A stretch of DNA of 64,000 nucleotides from Azospirillum lipoferum (GTDB taxonomy: Bacteria > Pseudomonadota > Alphaproteobacteria > Azospirillales > Azospirillaceae): NCBI RefSeq assembly GCF_024170005.1, contig NZ_JALJXJ010000012.1, positions 162,506-226,505 on the forward strand, in the 5' to 3' direction. Below, piece by piece: positions 16,134-23,702 of this stretch; the stretch's first letter is position 1; each line of letters starts with the position of its first letter. Both the position numbers and the translations under genes were made by a program. The notes under the pieces were generated by a model. It was not told the DNA's origin. It saw only the letters and a list, made by a program, of their open reading frames with translations, and made no database searches.

Positions 16134-17162
16134 TCACATCACGCACTCGCGCATCTCTTCCCGCTCCACCGGCGCCTTGGTTTTCGCGGCCTTGAGTTTC
16201 TCCGCCTTGAGTTTCTCCGCCTCGTGTTTCTCGCACAGGTCGTCCGGCAGCTCCTCGCCCTGGAGCAGCGGGCAGCGTTCGAACAGTTCGGCCAGCCAGT
16301 CGACGAAGACCCGCACCTTGGGCGACAGGTGCCGGTTGTGCGGGTAGACGGCGGAGATCGGGATGCGCGGCGGCCGCCAGTCGGTCAGAACCTCGCGCAG
16401 GGCGCCGCTGCGCAGGTGCGGCAATACCATGAAGCGGGCGGGTTGCAGGATGCCCTGCCCTTCCAGCCCGCAGGTGACATAGGCGTCGGCATCGTTGACC
16501 GAGATGACGCCCTTCATGGAAATTTCCTCCACCGCGCCGTCGCGCTGGAAGCAGAGCTCCATGTTCCGGCCGGTGCGGTTGCTGAAATAATTCACCGCGA
16601 TGTGGCGTTCCAGATCCTCGATGGTCCTGGGCACGCCATGCTCGGCGAGATAGGCCGGGCTGGCGCAGGTGATCGGCTGCATGGCGCCGATCCGGCGGGC
16701 CAGCAGGCTGGAATCGGCCAGCTCGCCGACGCGGACGACGCAGTCCACCCCCTCCTGGATCAGGTCGACGGCGCGGTCGCCCAGCCCCAGCATCAGGTCG
16801 ATGTCGGGGTATTTGTCGTGGAACTCGTGGATCGAAGGGATGATGACCAGCCGGCCGATCGAACCCGGCATGTCCACCCGCAGCCGGCCGCGCGGCGTCT
16901 TGCGGGCGCTGGTGAAGGTCGATTCGATCTCGTCGATTTCCGACAGGATGCGGCTGGCCCCCTCCAGATAGGCGGCGCCGTCCAGCGTCAGGCTGAGCTT
17001 GCGCGTGGTGCGCTGGAGCAGGCGGACACCCAGCGCCGCCTCCAGATTCTGGACCGTCGTCGTCACCGAGGCGCGCGGCAGCCCCAGCGTTTCCGCCGCC
17101 TTCGAGAAGCTGTTCGCCTCGACCACCCGGATGAAGACGCGCATCGCATGCAGCTTGTCCAT
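16134..17162 (-). CDS. LysR-family transcriptional regulator
   Basis: The 342-residue protein has the LysR winged helix at its N-terminus (MRVFIRVVEANSFSKAAETL and GLPRASVTTTVQNLEAAL) and the effector domain after residue 90. The ATG at 17162 is chosen because it begins the conserved MDKLHAMRVF segment. The C-terminus is extended by about 35 charged residues, including a duplicated AEKLK unit encoded by a DNA direct repeat near 16190-16225. The subgroup resembles regulators of divergent oxidoreductase or efflux genes, but no divergent partner is adjacent. Its target is unknown. Confidence 0.88.
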   Translation of the reverse strand: MDKLHAMRVFIRVVEANSFSKAAETLGLPRASVTTTVQNLEAALGVRLLQRTTRKLSLTLDGAAYLEGASRILSEIDEIESTFTSARKTPRGRLRVDMPGSIGRLVIIPSIHEFHDKYPDIDLMLGLGDRAVDLIQEGVDCVVRVGELADSSLLARRIGAMQPITCASPAYLAEHGVPRTIEDLERHIAVNYFSNRTGRNMELCFQRDGAVEEISMKGVISVNDADAYVTCGLEGQGILQPARFMVLPHLRSGALREVLTDWRPPRIPISAVYPHNRHLSPKVRVFVDWLAELFERCPLLQGEELPDDLCEKHEAEKLKAEKLKAAKTKAPVEREEMRECVM

Positions 17163-17328
17163 ACGGATCCCGTCCTTTCGATCGCGGCCCCCGCAAGAGG
17201 GGAGAGTGTCCGCCGATGACTGGCGAATAGCAACCGGGCGGCTGGGTTTCAAGGGGGCATGCGTTTTATGCGACGTCCGGCGGGGAGGTTGGAACGGCGT
17301 GAAACGCTTTCCGGCGGCTGTTCCATCT

Positions 17329-18027
17329 TCAGAGCCGGTGGGAGAAAGCGCCGGCGCCACGGCGGGGCACCGGGCCGGGGTTGAGGTTGGGGAATTCCTC
17401 GTACTGGTTGACGGTATAGGGGAAGACGCCCTTCGGTCCCTCCGCCTCCGGCTGGGCCACGACGGCGGCGACCATGGCGGGGTTGGGCATCCTGCGTTCG
17501 CGAATGGCGCCGGGGATGTCGTCGTCGTCCAGTTCGGGGACGGTGACGGCGGGCGGGTCCTCAGGCTTGGGGGCCGGCTTTGGGGCGGGCGGCTGATCGG
17601 GTTTGGAGTCTTGCCGCTTGCCCGCCGGGAGGTCGAGGCCGGCGAACAGGCCGAGGCGCTCGGCCAGCCAGCGCACGGTGGCGGGATCACCGGAGGTGAC
17701 CAGCCGCTCGATCTGCTCGGCCACCAGGATGCGCAGAGAGGACAGACGCAGTTCGGCCTCGCGGTTCAGCGCCTGCCGCTCCCACCACACCCTGTGACGG
17801 AAATCCTGGGAACCGTAATAGGCCCGCCACAGCGTGGTGCGGCTGCACCCCATGGCGCGGGAGACCTGGAGGAAGCTGTTGCCGCGGGCCAGCATGCCGG
17901 CGGCCATAATCCATTGTTCCTCATGGAACTGCGAACCGGGGACCAGCGAGCCTTCCGACGGGGTCGGCGGCTCTTCGGCCCAGCGGGGGAAGTTGTCGTT
18001 GTTGAAGCTGCGGGGGTCGAGGGGCAT
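17329..18027 (-). CDS. Hypothetical protein with a helix-turn-helix, terminase-small-subunit-like
   Basis: I do not recognise a characterised family. The 232-residue protein has a helix-turn-helix-like stretch around residues 40-75 (LARGNSFLQVSRAMGCSRTT then LWRAYYGSQDFRHRVW), of the kind seen in phage terminase small subunits and related DNA-binding proteins. This is followed by an amphipathic helix, a Pro/Lys-rich linker (about 150-175) and an acidic tail. The ATG at 18027 has GGAG seven bases upstream; an in-frame ATG at 18054 is possible. Codon use matches the surrounding genome. No phage genes lie nearby, so it appears to be an orphan. Confidence 0.65.
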   Translation of the reverse strand: MPLDPRSFNNDNFPRWAEEPPTPSEGSLVPGSQFHEEQWIMAAGMLARGNSFLQVSRAMGCSRTTLWRAYYGSQDFRHRVWWERQALNREAELRLSSLRILVAEQIERLVTSGDPATVRWLAERLGLFAGLDLPAGKRQDSKPDQPPAPKPAPKPEDPPAVTVPELDDDDIPGAIRERRMPNPAMVAAVVAQPEAEGPKGVFPYTVNQYEEFPNLNPGPVPRRGAGAFSHRL

Positions 18028-18098
18028 GGGGTGGCTCCGCGAATGGGTGGGCATTGCGGAGAAAATATAGGATATTAGTCCTTGAGCGGAGAGCTTTT

Positions 18099-18128
18099 GT
18101 AAAAGCAGGACACGTAAAAGCAGGGCAC
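18099..18128. repeat. Two tandem 15-base repeats upstream of the HTH gene
   Basis: GTAAAAGCAGGACAC and GTAAAAGCAGGGCAC stand side by side (18099-18113 and 18114-18128) with one mismatch, in the otherwise gene-free spacer between the HTH gene and the permease gene. They could be a regulator site for the HTH gene, which is read leftwards from 18027, or a slippage product. Confidence 0.6.
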
Positions 18129-18159
18129 GGGGGACGGGTCCGCAGGGCGCGGTGCCCCT

Positions 18160-18193
18160 GGCAGGGCCGGTGCCGATCGTCACCGGCCCTGCC
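18160..18193 (-). terminator. Stem-loop after the NCS2 permease gene
   Basis: Arms GGCAGGGCCGGTG and CACCGGCCCTGCC pair perfectly over 13 bases around an eight-base loop, about 30 bases beyond the permease stop. There is no T-run on the minus strand, so termination is plausible but may need Rho. Confidence 0.5.
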
Positions 18194-18221
18194 GAGAGCG
18201 CGCCATCCCGGGATTTCGCCG

Positions 18222-19547
18222 TCAGTGAATCGTCGGGTCCGACGGCTGGGCGGCGGTGCGGGAGCCCTCGCGCGCCCGTCCGATGCCGAGCAGCTGGTAG
18301 AGGCCGAGTGCGGCGATGGTCGCGGTGCCGATGCCGCCGATGGAGAAGCCGCCGGCGGTGACGGTGAAGTTGCCGGCGCCGAGCACCAGCGTGACGCCGA
18401 CGGTGATGAGGTTGCGCGGATCGGAGAAGTCGACGCGGTTGTCGACCCACAGCCGCACCATCGCCGCGGCGATCAGGCCGAAGACGACGGTGGCAAGCCC
18501 GCCCAGCACCGGCGCCGGGATCGTCCGCAGCAGGGCGCCGAACTTCGGCGAGAAGCCCAGCAGGATGGCGGCGATGGCGGCGACGACGAAGATCAGGGTG
18601 GAGAAGACGCGGGTGACCGCCATCACGCCCATGTTCTCGACATAGGTGGTGACGCCGGTGCCGCCGCCGCTGCCCGAGACGATGGTGGCGATGCCGTCGC
18701 CGATGAAGCCGCGGCCGATGAAGCGGTCGAGGTTGCGCCCGGTCATCGCGCCGATCGCCTTGATGTGGCCGAGATTCTCGGCGACCAGGATGAAGGCGAT
18801 CGGGGCGACCAGCGCCATGGCGCCGGCATCGAAGGTGGGGGTGCGGAAGGCCGGCATGCCGAACCAGGGGGCGGCGTCCAGCTCGGCGAAGCTGACCGGC
18901 GGCAGCAGGCCCATGCCGTTGGCCAGCACGAGATAGAAGACATAGCCGGCGGCGATGCCGACGAGGATCGACACCCGGCGGATGGCGAGCGGGGCATAGA
19001 CCGCGATCAGGGCGGTGGCGACCAGGGTGAACAGGGCGACGAGGATGTGCGGACCGCTGCCCTCGATGCCCTTGACGGCGACCGGCGACAGGTTGAGGCC
19101 GATGGCCGCCCCGACGGCCCCTGTCACCGCCGGCGGCATCAGCCGCTCGATCCAATTGGTGCTGGTGTAGCTCACCAACAGGCCGATGAGGACATAGACG
19201 ACACCGGCCGCGATGATGCCGCCGAGCGCCGGCCCGATGTTCGGGTTGGGTCCCTGGCCGCTGTAGCCGGTCACCGCGATCACCACGGCGATGAAGGAGA
19301 AGGAGGATCCCAGATAGCTCGGCACCCGCCCGGCGGTGAGCACGAGGAACAGCAGGGTGCCGATGCCGGAAAACAGCACCGCGAGGTTCGGATCGAACCC
19401 CATCAGCAGCGGCCCGAGAATGGTCGAGCCGGACATGGCGACGAGATGCTGGACGCCGAGCGTCAGCGTCGAGCCCCAGGGAAGGCGCTCGTCCGGCTGG
19501 ACGACGGGGCCGGTCGCAAGCGGCCAGCGCGGGAAGAAATCTACCAT
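18222..19547 (-). CDS. NCS2-family nucleobase permease (uracil/xanthine type)
   Basis: This 441-residue inner-membrane transporter has about 14 hydrophobic segments and belongs to the nucleobase:cation symporter-2 family. Recognisable are GVQHLVAMSGSTILGPLL near the N-terminus, the AENLGHIKAIGAMTGRN segment (about 250) and the GSGGGTGVTTYVENMGVMA motif (about 290), which resembles UraA and RutG uracil permeases. I start it at the ATG at 19547, opening MVDFFPRWPLATG like its relatives; an in-frame ATG at 19625 adds unconserved residues. No pyrimidine-degradation gene is adjacent, so substrate choice among uracil, thymine and xanthine is open. Confidence 0.9.
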   Translation of the reverse strand: MVDFFPRWPLATGPVVQPDERLPWGSTLTLGVQHLVAMSGSTILGPLLMGFDPNLAVLFSGIGTLLFLVLTAGRVPSYLGSSFSFIAVVIAVTGYSGQGPNPNIGPALGGIIAAGVVYVLIGLLVSYTSTNWIERLMPPAVTGAVGAAIGLNLSPVAVKGIEGSGPHILVALFTLVATALIAVYAPLAIRRVSILVGIAAGYVFYLVLANGMGLLPPVSFAELDAAPWFGMPAFRTPTFDAGAMALVAPIAFILVAENLGHIKAIGAMTGRNLDRFIGRGFIGDGIATIVSGSGGGTGVTTYVENMGVMAVTRVFSTLIFVVAAIAAILLGFSPKFGALLRTIPAPVLGGLATVVFGLIAAAMVRLWVDNRVDFSDPRNLITVGVTLVLGAGNFTVTAGGFSIGGIGTATIAALGLYQLLGIGRAREGSRTAAQPSDPTIH

Positions 19548-19931
19548 AGAAGGTCTGTCCGAAGAGGGGTGGAACGGCGCTGTCGCCGGTGGGTGAGGCC
19601 GGCTTTTTGGCGTCTGTGAGGGCATTGCGCCACATTTTTGTGCGGAATTGGCTTGGGTGCGGATGAGCGGACCTTCGATTTCCGGCGGATGCCGGGGCCG
19701 GACGGGGCTGTGCGGCGAAATCCACGGGCGGGTGAGGACGCTTCATTGGACGCCCCATAGAAGGCGACCGGTCTGGTAGGGGGGCGAGTAGCAACGGGAC
19801 GGAAAGTCCGATGCAAGCATCCTCGTCGGCCAGGGCAAACGAGCGCAATACTGTTCTATAGAGAACGCTAGAGGCGGCGATTTGCACATAAAACAAGCGT
19901 TGATTGTATTTGTTCGAGAGATAAGACACGA
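19548..19931. other. Gene-free spacer with a 14-base inverted repeat
   Basis: No gene is recognised between the permease and the recombinase remnant. GTTCT-ATAG-AGAAC at 19853-19866 is a perfect inverted repeat lying where base composition drops from the GC-rich backbone to AT-rich DNA. It could be an operator or a leftover recombination site of the nearby serine recombinase; the sequence does not decide. Confidence 0.4.
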
Positions 19932-20207
19932 TCATATAGGGCAAGCGCCAAAAAGATATGGAACAGAAGCGCTCCATGTGGCATGTTCGTGTTCATTCCC
20001 TCTGTCAGCGACCAGAACGCGATACGCGCTGTCGCGCAGATCGGTCACGATGTCGAGCAAATGGGGCGACGAGCGGCCGAGACGGTGGAACTTCCACACC
20101 ACCAGCGTGTCGCCGGATTTCAGGAAGGCGAGGCATGCCTTGAGGTCGGGATGGCTATACGGAAAACCCCTCTGCGGTGGTCCCCGTGCGGCCTGCCATT
20201 CCGACAT
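19932..20207 (-). pseudogene. Serine recombinase (resolvase/invertase) fragment
   Basis: The reading frame contains HPDLKACLAFLKSGDTLVVW followed by KFHRLGRSSPHLLDIVTDLR, which matches the middle of the catalytic domain of Tn3/Hin-type serine recombinases (usual form DTLVVWKLDRLGRSL). The N-terminal part with the catalytic serine (Y-x-RVS) and the C-terminal DNA-binding domain are absent, so this is a remnant. It borders the AT-rich lipoprotein gene and suggests that the DNA arrived with a mobile element. Confidence 0.75.
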
Positions 20208-20330
20208 GGGTTTGCCGCACAGAAAAGCGGGCTGGAGAGTCGATCCGCAGCAAGACTGCGGGGCCTATCGGAAAACAGGTGTTTGCCGACATTTGGTGGT
20301 CCTCTGTCATCCACGTGTTTGGAGGCGAAG

Positions 20331-21137
20331 ATGTGGTTTAAAAATTTTGCAATGCTCTCTATAGCTGCCATTGCGTTGACAGCATGCAACACAGTTAAAA
20401 CAGCGGTTATAGACAAGGGCTACATTCCTGTTATGCCTCCGTCTGGCGATCCGACATTGCTCGATATTATTGTATTCCAAGCGAATGACTCGTTTGATAA
20501 AGGAGTTTTCCCTACAAGGGTATGCAACGTTTCTCTGACTCGCGGCGTGTCAGCTCTTAAAACCAAACGAGATTCCGGAACAGGTAATGATGAATGGGCT
20601 AATTCCCTGAGTTCAGAGAGTTCTGTCGATGTTAGCGCAGATATAAACAAGCTGATTGCACAAATACCGGACACAAATCTTGCTCGTTTTCCTCAAGTGA
20701 AAGCAAAAATCAACGCTGGAACGAGATTTGTGAGTGAGGCAAAACTCAAAATAGGAAACGCCAGAATTATTTCCGTTGATACGGGTCCATCTCTAACATA
20801 TGCTAAGGATGCCATCGAATTTGAACAAGATTGCAAACATTACGCAGGTCTTGCTAAATATGTTATTCACGAGATTCTTGTTGGAGACGCCAGCTACCAA
20901 TTCTCTTGGTCGACTGATGTTAACGGTGTCGTTAATGCAGAGGTAGAGGATTTCTTGACATCTGAGATAAAAAGTCAGGGTAGCCTGATAGGCGGGCACA
21001 CGAACACATATAACAATGTTGTCTTGGGGATGAAATTGATCGCAAAAGACCGCGAAGATATCTATGTTACTGTCAGATATATTGAGGTACAAAATGGAAA
21101 GGCACTGTGGTCCGTATATAAGCCGCGTTGGTTGTGA
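20331..21137 (+). CDS. Predicted lipoprotein of unknown function, AT-rich
   Basis: I do not recognise a family. The 268-residue protein starts at an ATG with GGAGG five bases upstream and has a lipoprotein signal (MWFKNFAMLSIAAIALTAC, lipobox LTAC, lipidated Cys at residue 19), so it should be anchored in a membrane facing the periplasm. The mature part lacks membrane segments and looks like a beta-rich soluble domain. Base composition and codon use are far more AT-rich than any neighbour, a clear sign of transfer. A serine-recombinase scrap lies upstream and an IS1-type scrap downstream. Whether it is expressed is unknown. Confidence 0.75.
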   Translation: MWFKNFAMLSIAAIALTACNTVKTAVIDKGYIPVMPPSGDPTLLDIIVFQANDSFDKGVFPTRVCNVSLTRGVSALKTKRDSGTGNDEWANSLSSESSVDVSADINKLIAQIPDTNLARFPQVKAKINAGTRFVSEAKLKIGNARIISVDTGPSLTYAKDAIEFEQDCKHYAGLAKYVIHEILVGDASYQFSWSTDVNGVVNAEVEDFLTSEIKSQGSLIGGHTNTYNNVVLGMKLIAKDREDIYVTVRYIEVQNGKALWSVYKPRWL

Positions 21138-21635
21138 CTTAATTGCAAAATTGTAAAATCTGGTTCAAAAATCCTATTGATGTCCACTGGCTGGATTCAA
21201 GCCGCGGCGAATTCTCTTAGAATCGCATTCCGCGCTTGACGCATCCGTCGTGTCAACGACGGCCACATCAGTTTGGATAAATGTTGCAATCTGCACATCG
21301 ATTTGTAGACCTGAGCCACCACAGAGCATCGGCTAACATGTGTTTTCTGACTGGGGTCGGGAACCGGAATGTCTCCGGCCCCCATCCCGTCAAATCGTAG
21401 CCGGGATACCCTGTCGGATTGACAGGCTGTACGAAAATCTCCCTGCCAGGGTTTCCCTGCCAGTTATCCGAGCCCAATAGGACTTTCTGTTCCACTGCTA
21501 TTCGAACCCCAATTATGGCTGGATGATGCCTATGTGACGGTACGCCAGAACGGGCTCATCGTCTCCGGTGGCGCTGACCAGCAATAACCGGCATGAGGAG
21601 CCGGGTGGACATCGAACCATTGGCGGCCAAATCGG
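21138..21635. other. Gene-free stretch in the accessory island
   Basis: About 500 bases of intermediate base composition. Short open frames exist on the minus strand (for example 21268-21495), but none has a convincing ribosome site, codon pattern or recognisable domain. It is probably decayed DNA of the same island as the flanking remnants. Confidence 0.45.
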
Positions 21636-21964
21636 CTATAGGAAGGGGTAGGCCGTTACGAACCGCGGCGAAGTGCCATCCGCATCGTCGGTCCAGATGG
21701 TCCGGATGCAGAGATTTCGTCCGTCCGGAGTCGTCAGGGTGCACTCGACGGAATATTTCACCCCCAACGGTGACTTGGTAGTTTTCGCGATCGCGTTCCT
21801 GACCGGGTGCGCCAATAACGCCGCCTCGAACGCGGTGACGTTGTCATGGCTGAAGCCGCAAGCCATGAAGAATTTGGCCTTGGCCCTCCTTCGGGGTGAT
21901 CGGGTACCAGCAGGTGATGGGTGATCTTCTTGAGGTCCAGCGTCGCCTTGTCAGCGTCAGGCAC
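21636..21964 (-). pseudogene. DUF6883-domain gene with a frameshift
   Basis: Read from a GTG at 21964, the product begins MPDADKATLDLKKITHHLL and VPDHPEGG. In a second frame it continues AKFFMACGFSHDN, VKYSVECTLTTPDGRN and IRTIWTDDADGTSPRF, ending at 21636. Joined, these give the small DUF6883 domain (about 110 residues). The switch falls in GGAGGGCC (plus-strand 21882-21889) and would be repaired by one added base, so a single-base deletion or sequencing error is likely. Its GTG start overlaps the stop of the DUF4926-like gene by eight bases. DUF6883 proteins are found near toxin/immunity-type genes; their function is not established. Confidence 0.7.
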
Positions 21965-22217
21965 GTGTATGTCGAATGGCGTCCGGCATGACGGTGGCGA
22001 CGGTGTGAAAGGGCTTCGCGAACTCGACCTCGTAGGCCGCACCGCACCGGTAGACGCCGACGACGGTCCCCATCGACCCGGCAGGCAGCACGCCGTCCTC
22101 GGTCTCCACCGGCTTGGACAGCGCCACCCGGGTGAGTTCCTCGCTCGGCTCATGCGTTCCGGTGTGGGTCGAGCGTTTCTGCGGATTCCACGTGAAGTGA
22201 CGCATGGGATCGGACAT
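21957..22217 (-). CDS. DUF4926-like small protein
   Basis: This 86-residue protein has the DUF4926 pattern in its C-terminal half: a hydrophobic strand (LTRVALSKPV), then GVLPAGSMGTVVGVYRCGAA and YEVEFAKPFHTVATVM, as in small SH3-like proteins with a GTVV...YEVEF core. The ATG at 22217 has GGAGG upstream. It overlaps the downstream DUF6883 gene, so the two form one translation unit. DUF4926 proteins are often paired with DUF6883 proteins and suspected to belong to toxin/immunity or addiction modules; this is inference and no partner toxin is visible here. Confidence 0.72.
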   Translation of the reverse strand: MSDPMRHFTWNPQKRSTHTGTHEPSEELTRVALSKPVETEDGVLPAGSMGTVVGVYRCGAAYEVEFAKPFHTVATVMPDAIRHTRA

Positions 22218-22257
22218 CACACCCTCCCCTGCCAGATAGCTGCCCTTATGGGACGCT

Positions 22258-22407
22258 GGAACATCACCCTGGAACTTGATGAGTTGGGCATATCCCCGCC
22301 GAAGGTTCCTTCCACCGCTTCCAGATACGCTTTGGCCCGTCCGTGGTGATCTGCGCCCGGTTGTTCAGCCGGCTGCGCAGGTCATCCATGAGCAGGATGG
22401 CGGACTG
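22258..22407 (-). pseudogene. IS1-type transposase fragment, frameshifted
   Basis: Three minus-strand frames together give LLMDDLRSRLNNRAQITTDG (22407 to about 22336), AYLEAVEGTFGG (from 22330) and YAQLIKF (from 22292). In this order they match the DDE region of IS1-family transposases (typical form SRLANRVQLTTDGH..YLEAVEGAFG..DYAQLIK). The frame changes, the short gap between the last two blocks and the missing ends show that it is a dead remnant. No terminal inverted repeats were found. Confidence 0.65.
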
Positions 22408-22439
22408 CCTGGGGGTCCTTTGGACATGACTCAATTCTC

Positions 22440-22622
22440 TTACCGATCACCCTCAGGCAACGGCTCTTTGACGACATCTCCCGTCTCGATATCAATGATC
22501 TGCACGTCGTTATAGATGCCTTGTTGGCGGAGTTCCCTGGCCTTCTTGAGCGCACCTTCGAGAGTGTCCCGCTTCAGGCCCATAACGCCAACCTGAGAAC
22601 TCCCCGTGATGTGATAGCGCAT
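22440..22622 (-). CDS. Small conserved-looking protein, 60 residues
   Basis: No characterised family is recognised. The product MRYHITGSSQVGVMGLKRDT is followed by an amphipathic helix (LEGALKKARELRQQGIYNDV) and a strand QIIDIETGDVV, a compact alpha/beta layout common in small proteins of alphaproteobacteria. The ATG at 22622 is preceded by a strong GGTGGAGG site with eight-base spacing; an ATG at 22655 is in frame but poorly placed. It ends 33 bases before the IS1-type scrap. Codon choice and the clean start suggest a real gene. Confidence 0.6.
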   Translation of the reverse strand: MRYHITGSSQVGVMGLKRDTLEGALKKARELRQQGIYNDVQIIDIETGDVVKEPLPEGDR

Positions 22623-22935
22623 TCCCGCATCCTCCACCGTTATGCTTTGCGTCAAGCATATAGGATCGTGCAGCCGGATGCGAACGCCCTTCGCGCCGCA
22701 TTCGCCTCCGAACGAAATTCAAACTGAGACACCACCAAGCATCGCAGGGGTCCCATCTCACCGGGATGGCACCCGTCCGAATAGCTTGCCCCCCGCGAAC
22801 GACCACCCACACCCCGCCGAGATTGTTCGTCTCGGCTGAATTCTGTTCCCAGCCACAGCGGCTTTATCCTGGCCGGTCGGTTAGCCACTATCGCTCTTGC
22901 CGCATTGCAGGAGGGGCGCTGGTCGCCGGATCGGG
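22623..22935. other. Gene-free spacer at the end of the island
   Basis: About 310 bases with no recognisable gene, terminator or repeat. An AGGAGGGG purine run at 22909-22916 lies about 20 bases before the ATG of the next gene, too far to serve that start well. Confidence 0.4.
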
Positions 22936-23697
22936 ATGGATCGTTCACGCACGTCGCTGATGGTGGAAGGCCGCAAGGTTCCGCTGTGCCTGTTCAGGCC
23001 CGCGGTTTCCGGGCCGCTGCCCGGCCTGCTGTATTTCCATGGCGGCGGCTTCACCTCCGGCTCCGTCGAGGAGGTGGAGATCACCGCGACGGCGCTGGCG
23101 GAGAGCATTCCGGCGCTGGTGGTCGCGGTCGGCTATGCGCTGGCCCCCGCCCATCCCTTTCCCGCCGCCATCGAGGATGCCCATGCGGCAGCCGTGTGGC
23201 TGGCGGAGCGGGCCGGGCCGCTGGGGGTCGCCGGGCATGATGCCGGCGGGCATGTCGCGGTGTCGCTCACCCTGCTCGCCCGCGACCGCGGCGGGCCGGA
23301 GATCGCGGCGCAGGCGCTGTTCGGGCCGATGCTCGATCCCAGCCTGACGCGGGTCGGGGATGGCGAGAACAGCGTGACCGACTGCGCCCGCTGTTACCGC
23401 GCCTATCTGCCGGAGGCGGCGCTGCGGCTGCATCCCTATGCGGCGCCCCTGGAATCGCGCCGGCTCGGCCGGCTGCCGCCGATCCTGATCGCCACGGCAC
23501 AGAACGACGTGCTGCGGCCGGAGGCGGAAAGCTATGCCGCCCGGCTGATCGACGCCGGGGTGCCGACCGAGGTCACCCGCTTCAATGGGGTCAGCCATGC
23601 CGGCCTCGCCCACCACCCGCCGGCGCTCGCCGCCGCAGCCGATTTCTTCCGGCGCCGCCTGACCGGCGCCCGTCCCGACACTTCGAGCCAAAGGTAA
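22936..23697 (+). CDS. Alpha/beta-hydrolase-fold protein lacking the nucleophile serine
   Basis: The 253-residue protein resembles the hormone-sensitive-lipase branch of alpha/beta hydrolases. It has the oxyanion-hole motif YFHGGGF, a VGYALAPAHPFPAAIEDA segment, the C-terminal acid region ATAQNDVLRPEAE and the catalytic-type histidine in NGVSHAGLA. The nucleophile elbow, normally GDSAGG, reads GHDAGG: the serine is replaced by aspartate, so ordinary esterase activity is not expected. It lies six bases before the efflux adaptor gene and is probably co-transcribed with the pump. The start at 22936 is the best available ATG but has no strong ribosome site. Confidence 0.78.
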   Translation: MDRSRTSLMVEGRKVPLCLFRPAVSGPLPGLLYFHGGGFTSGSVEEVEITATALAESIPALVVAVGYALAPAHPFPAAIEDAHAAAVWLAERAGPLGVAGHDAGGHVAVSLTLLARDRGGPEIAAQALFGPMLDPSLTRVGDGENSVTDCARCYRAYLPEAALRLHPYAAPLESRRLGRLPPILIATAQNDVLRPEAESYAARLIDAGVPTEVTRFNGVSHAGLAHHPPALAAAADFFRRRLTGARPDTSSQR

Positions 23698-23702
23698 AGC
23701 CC

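Noticed and set aside
21268..21495. 75-codon minus-strand frame in the island
   Set aside because: Its translation is unrecognised, it lacks a ribosome site, and it lies in decayed DNA; kept only as part of the gene-free stretch.
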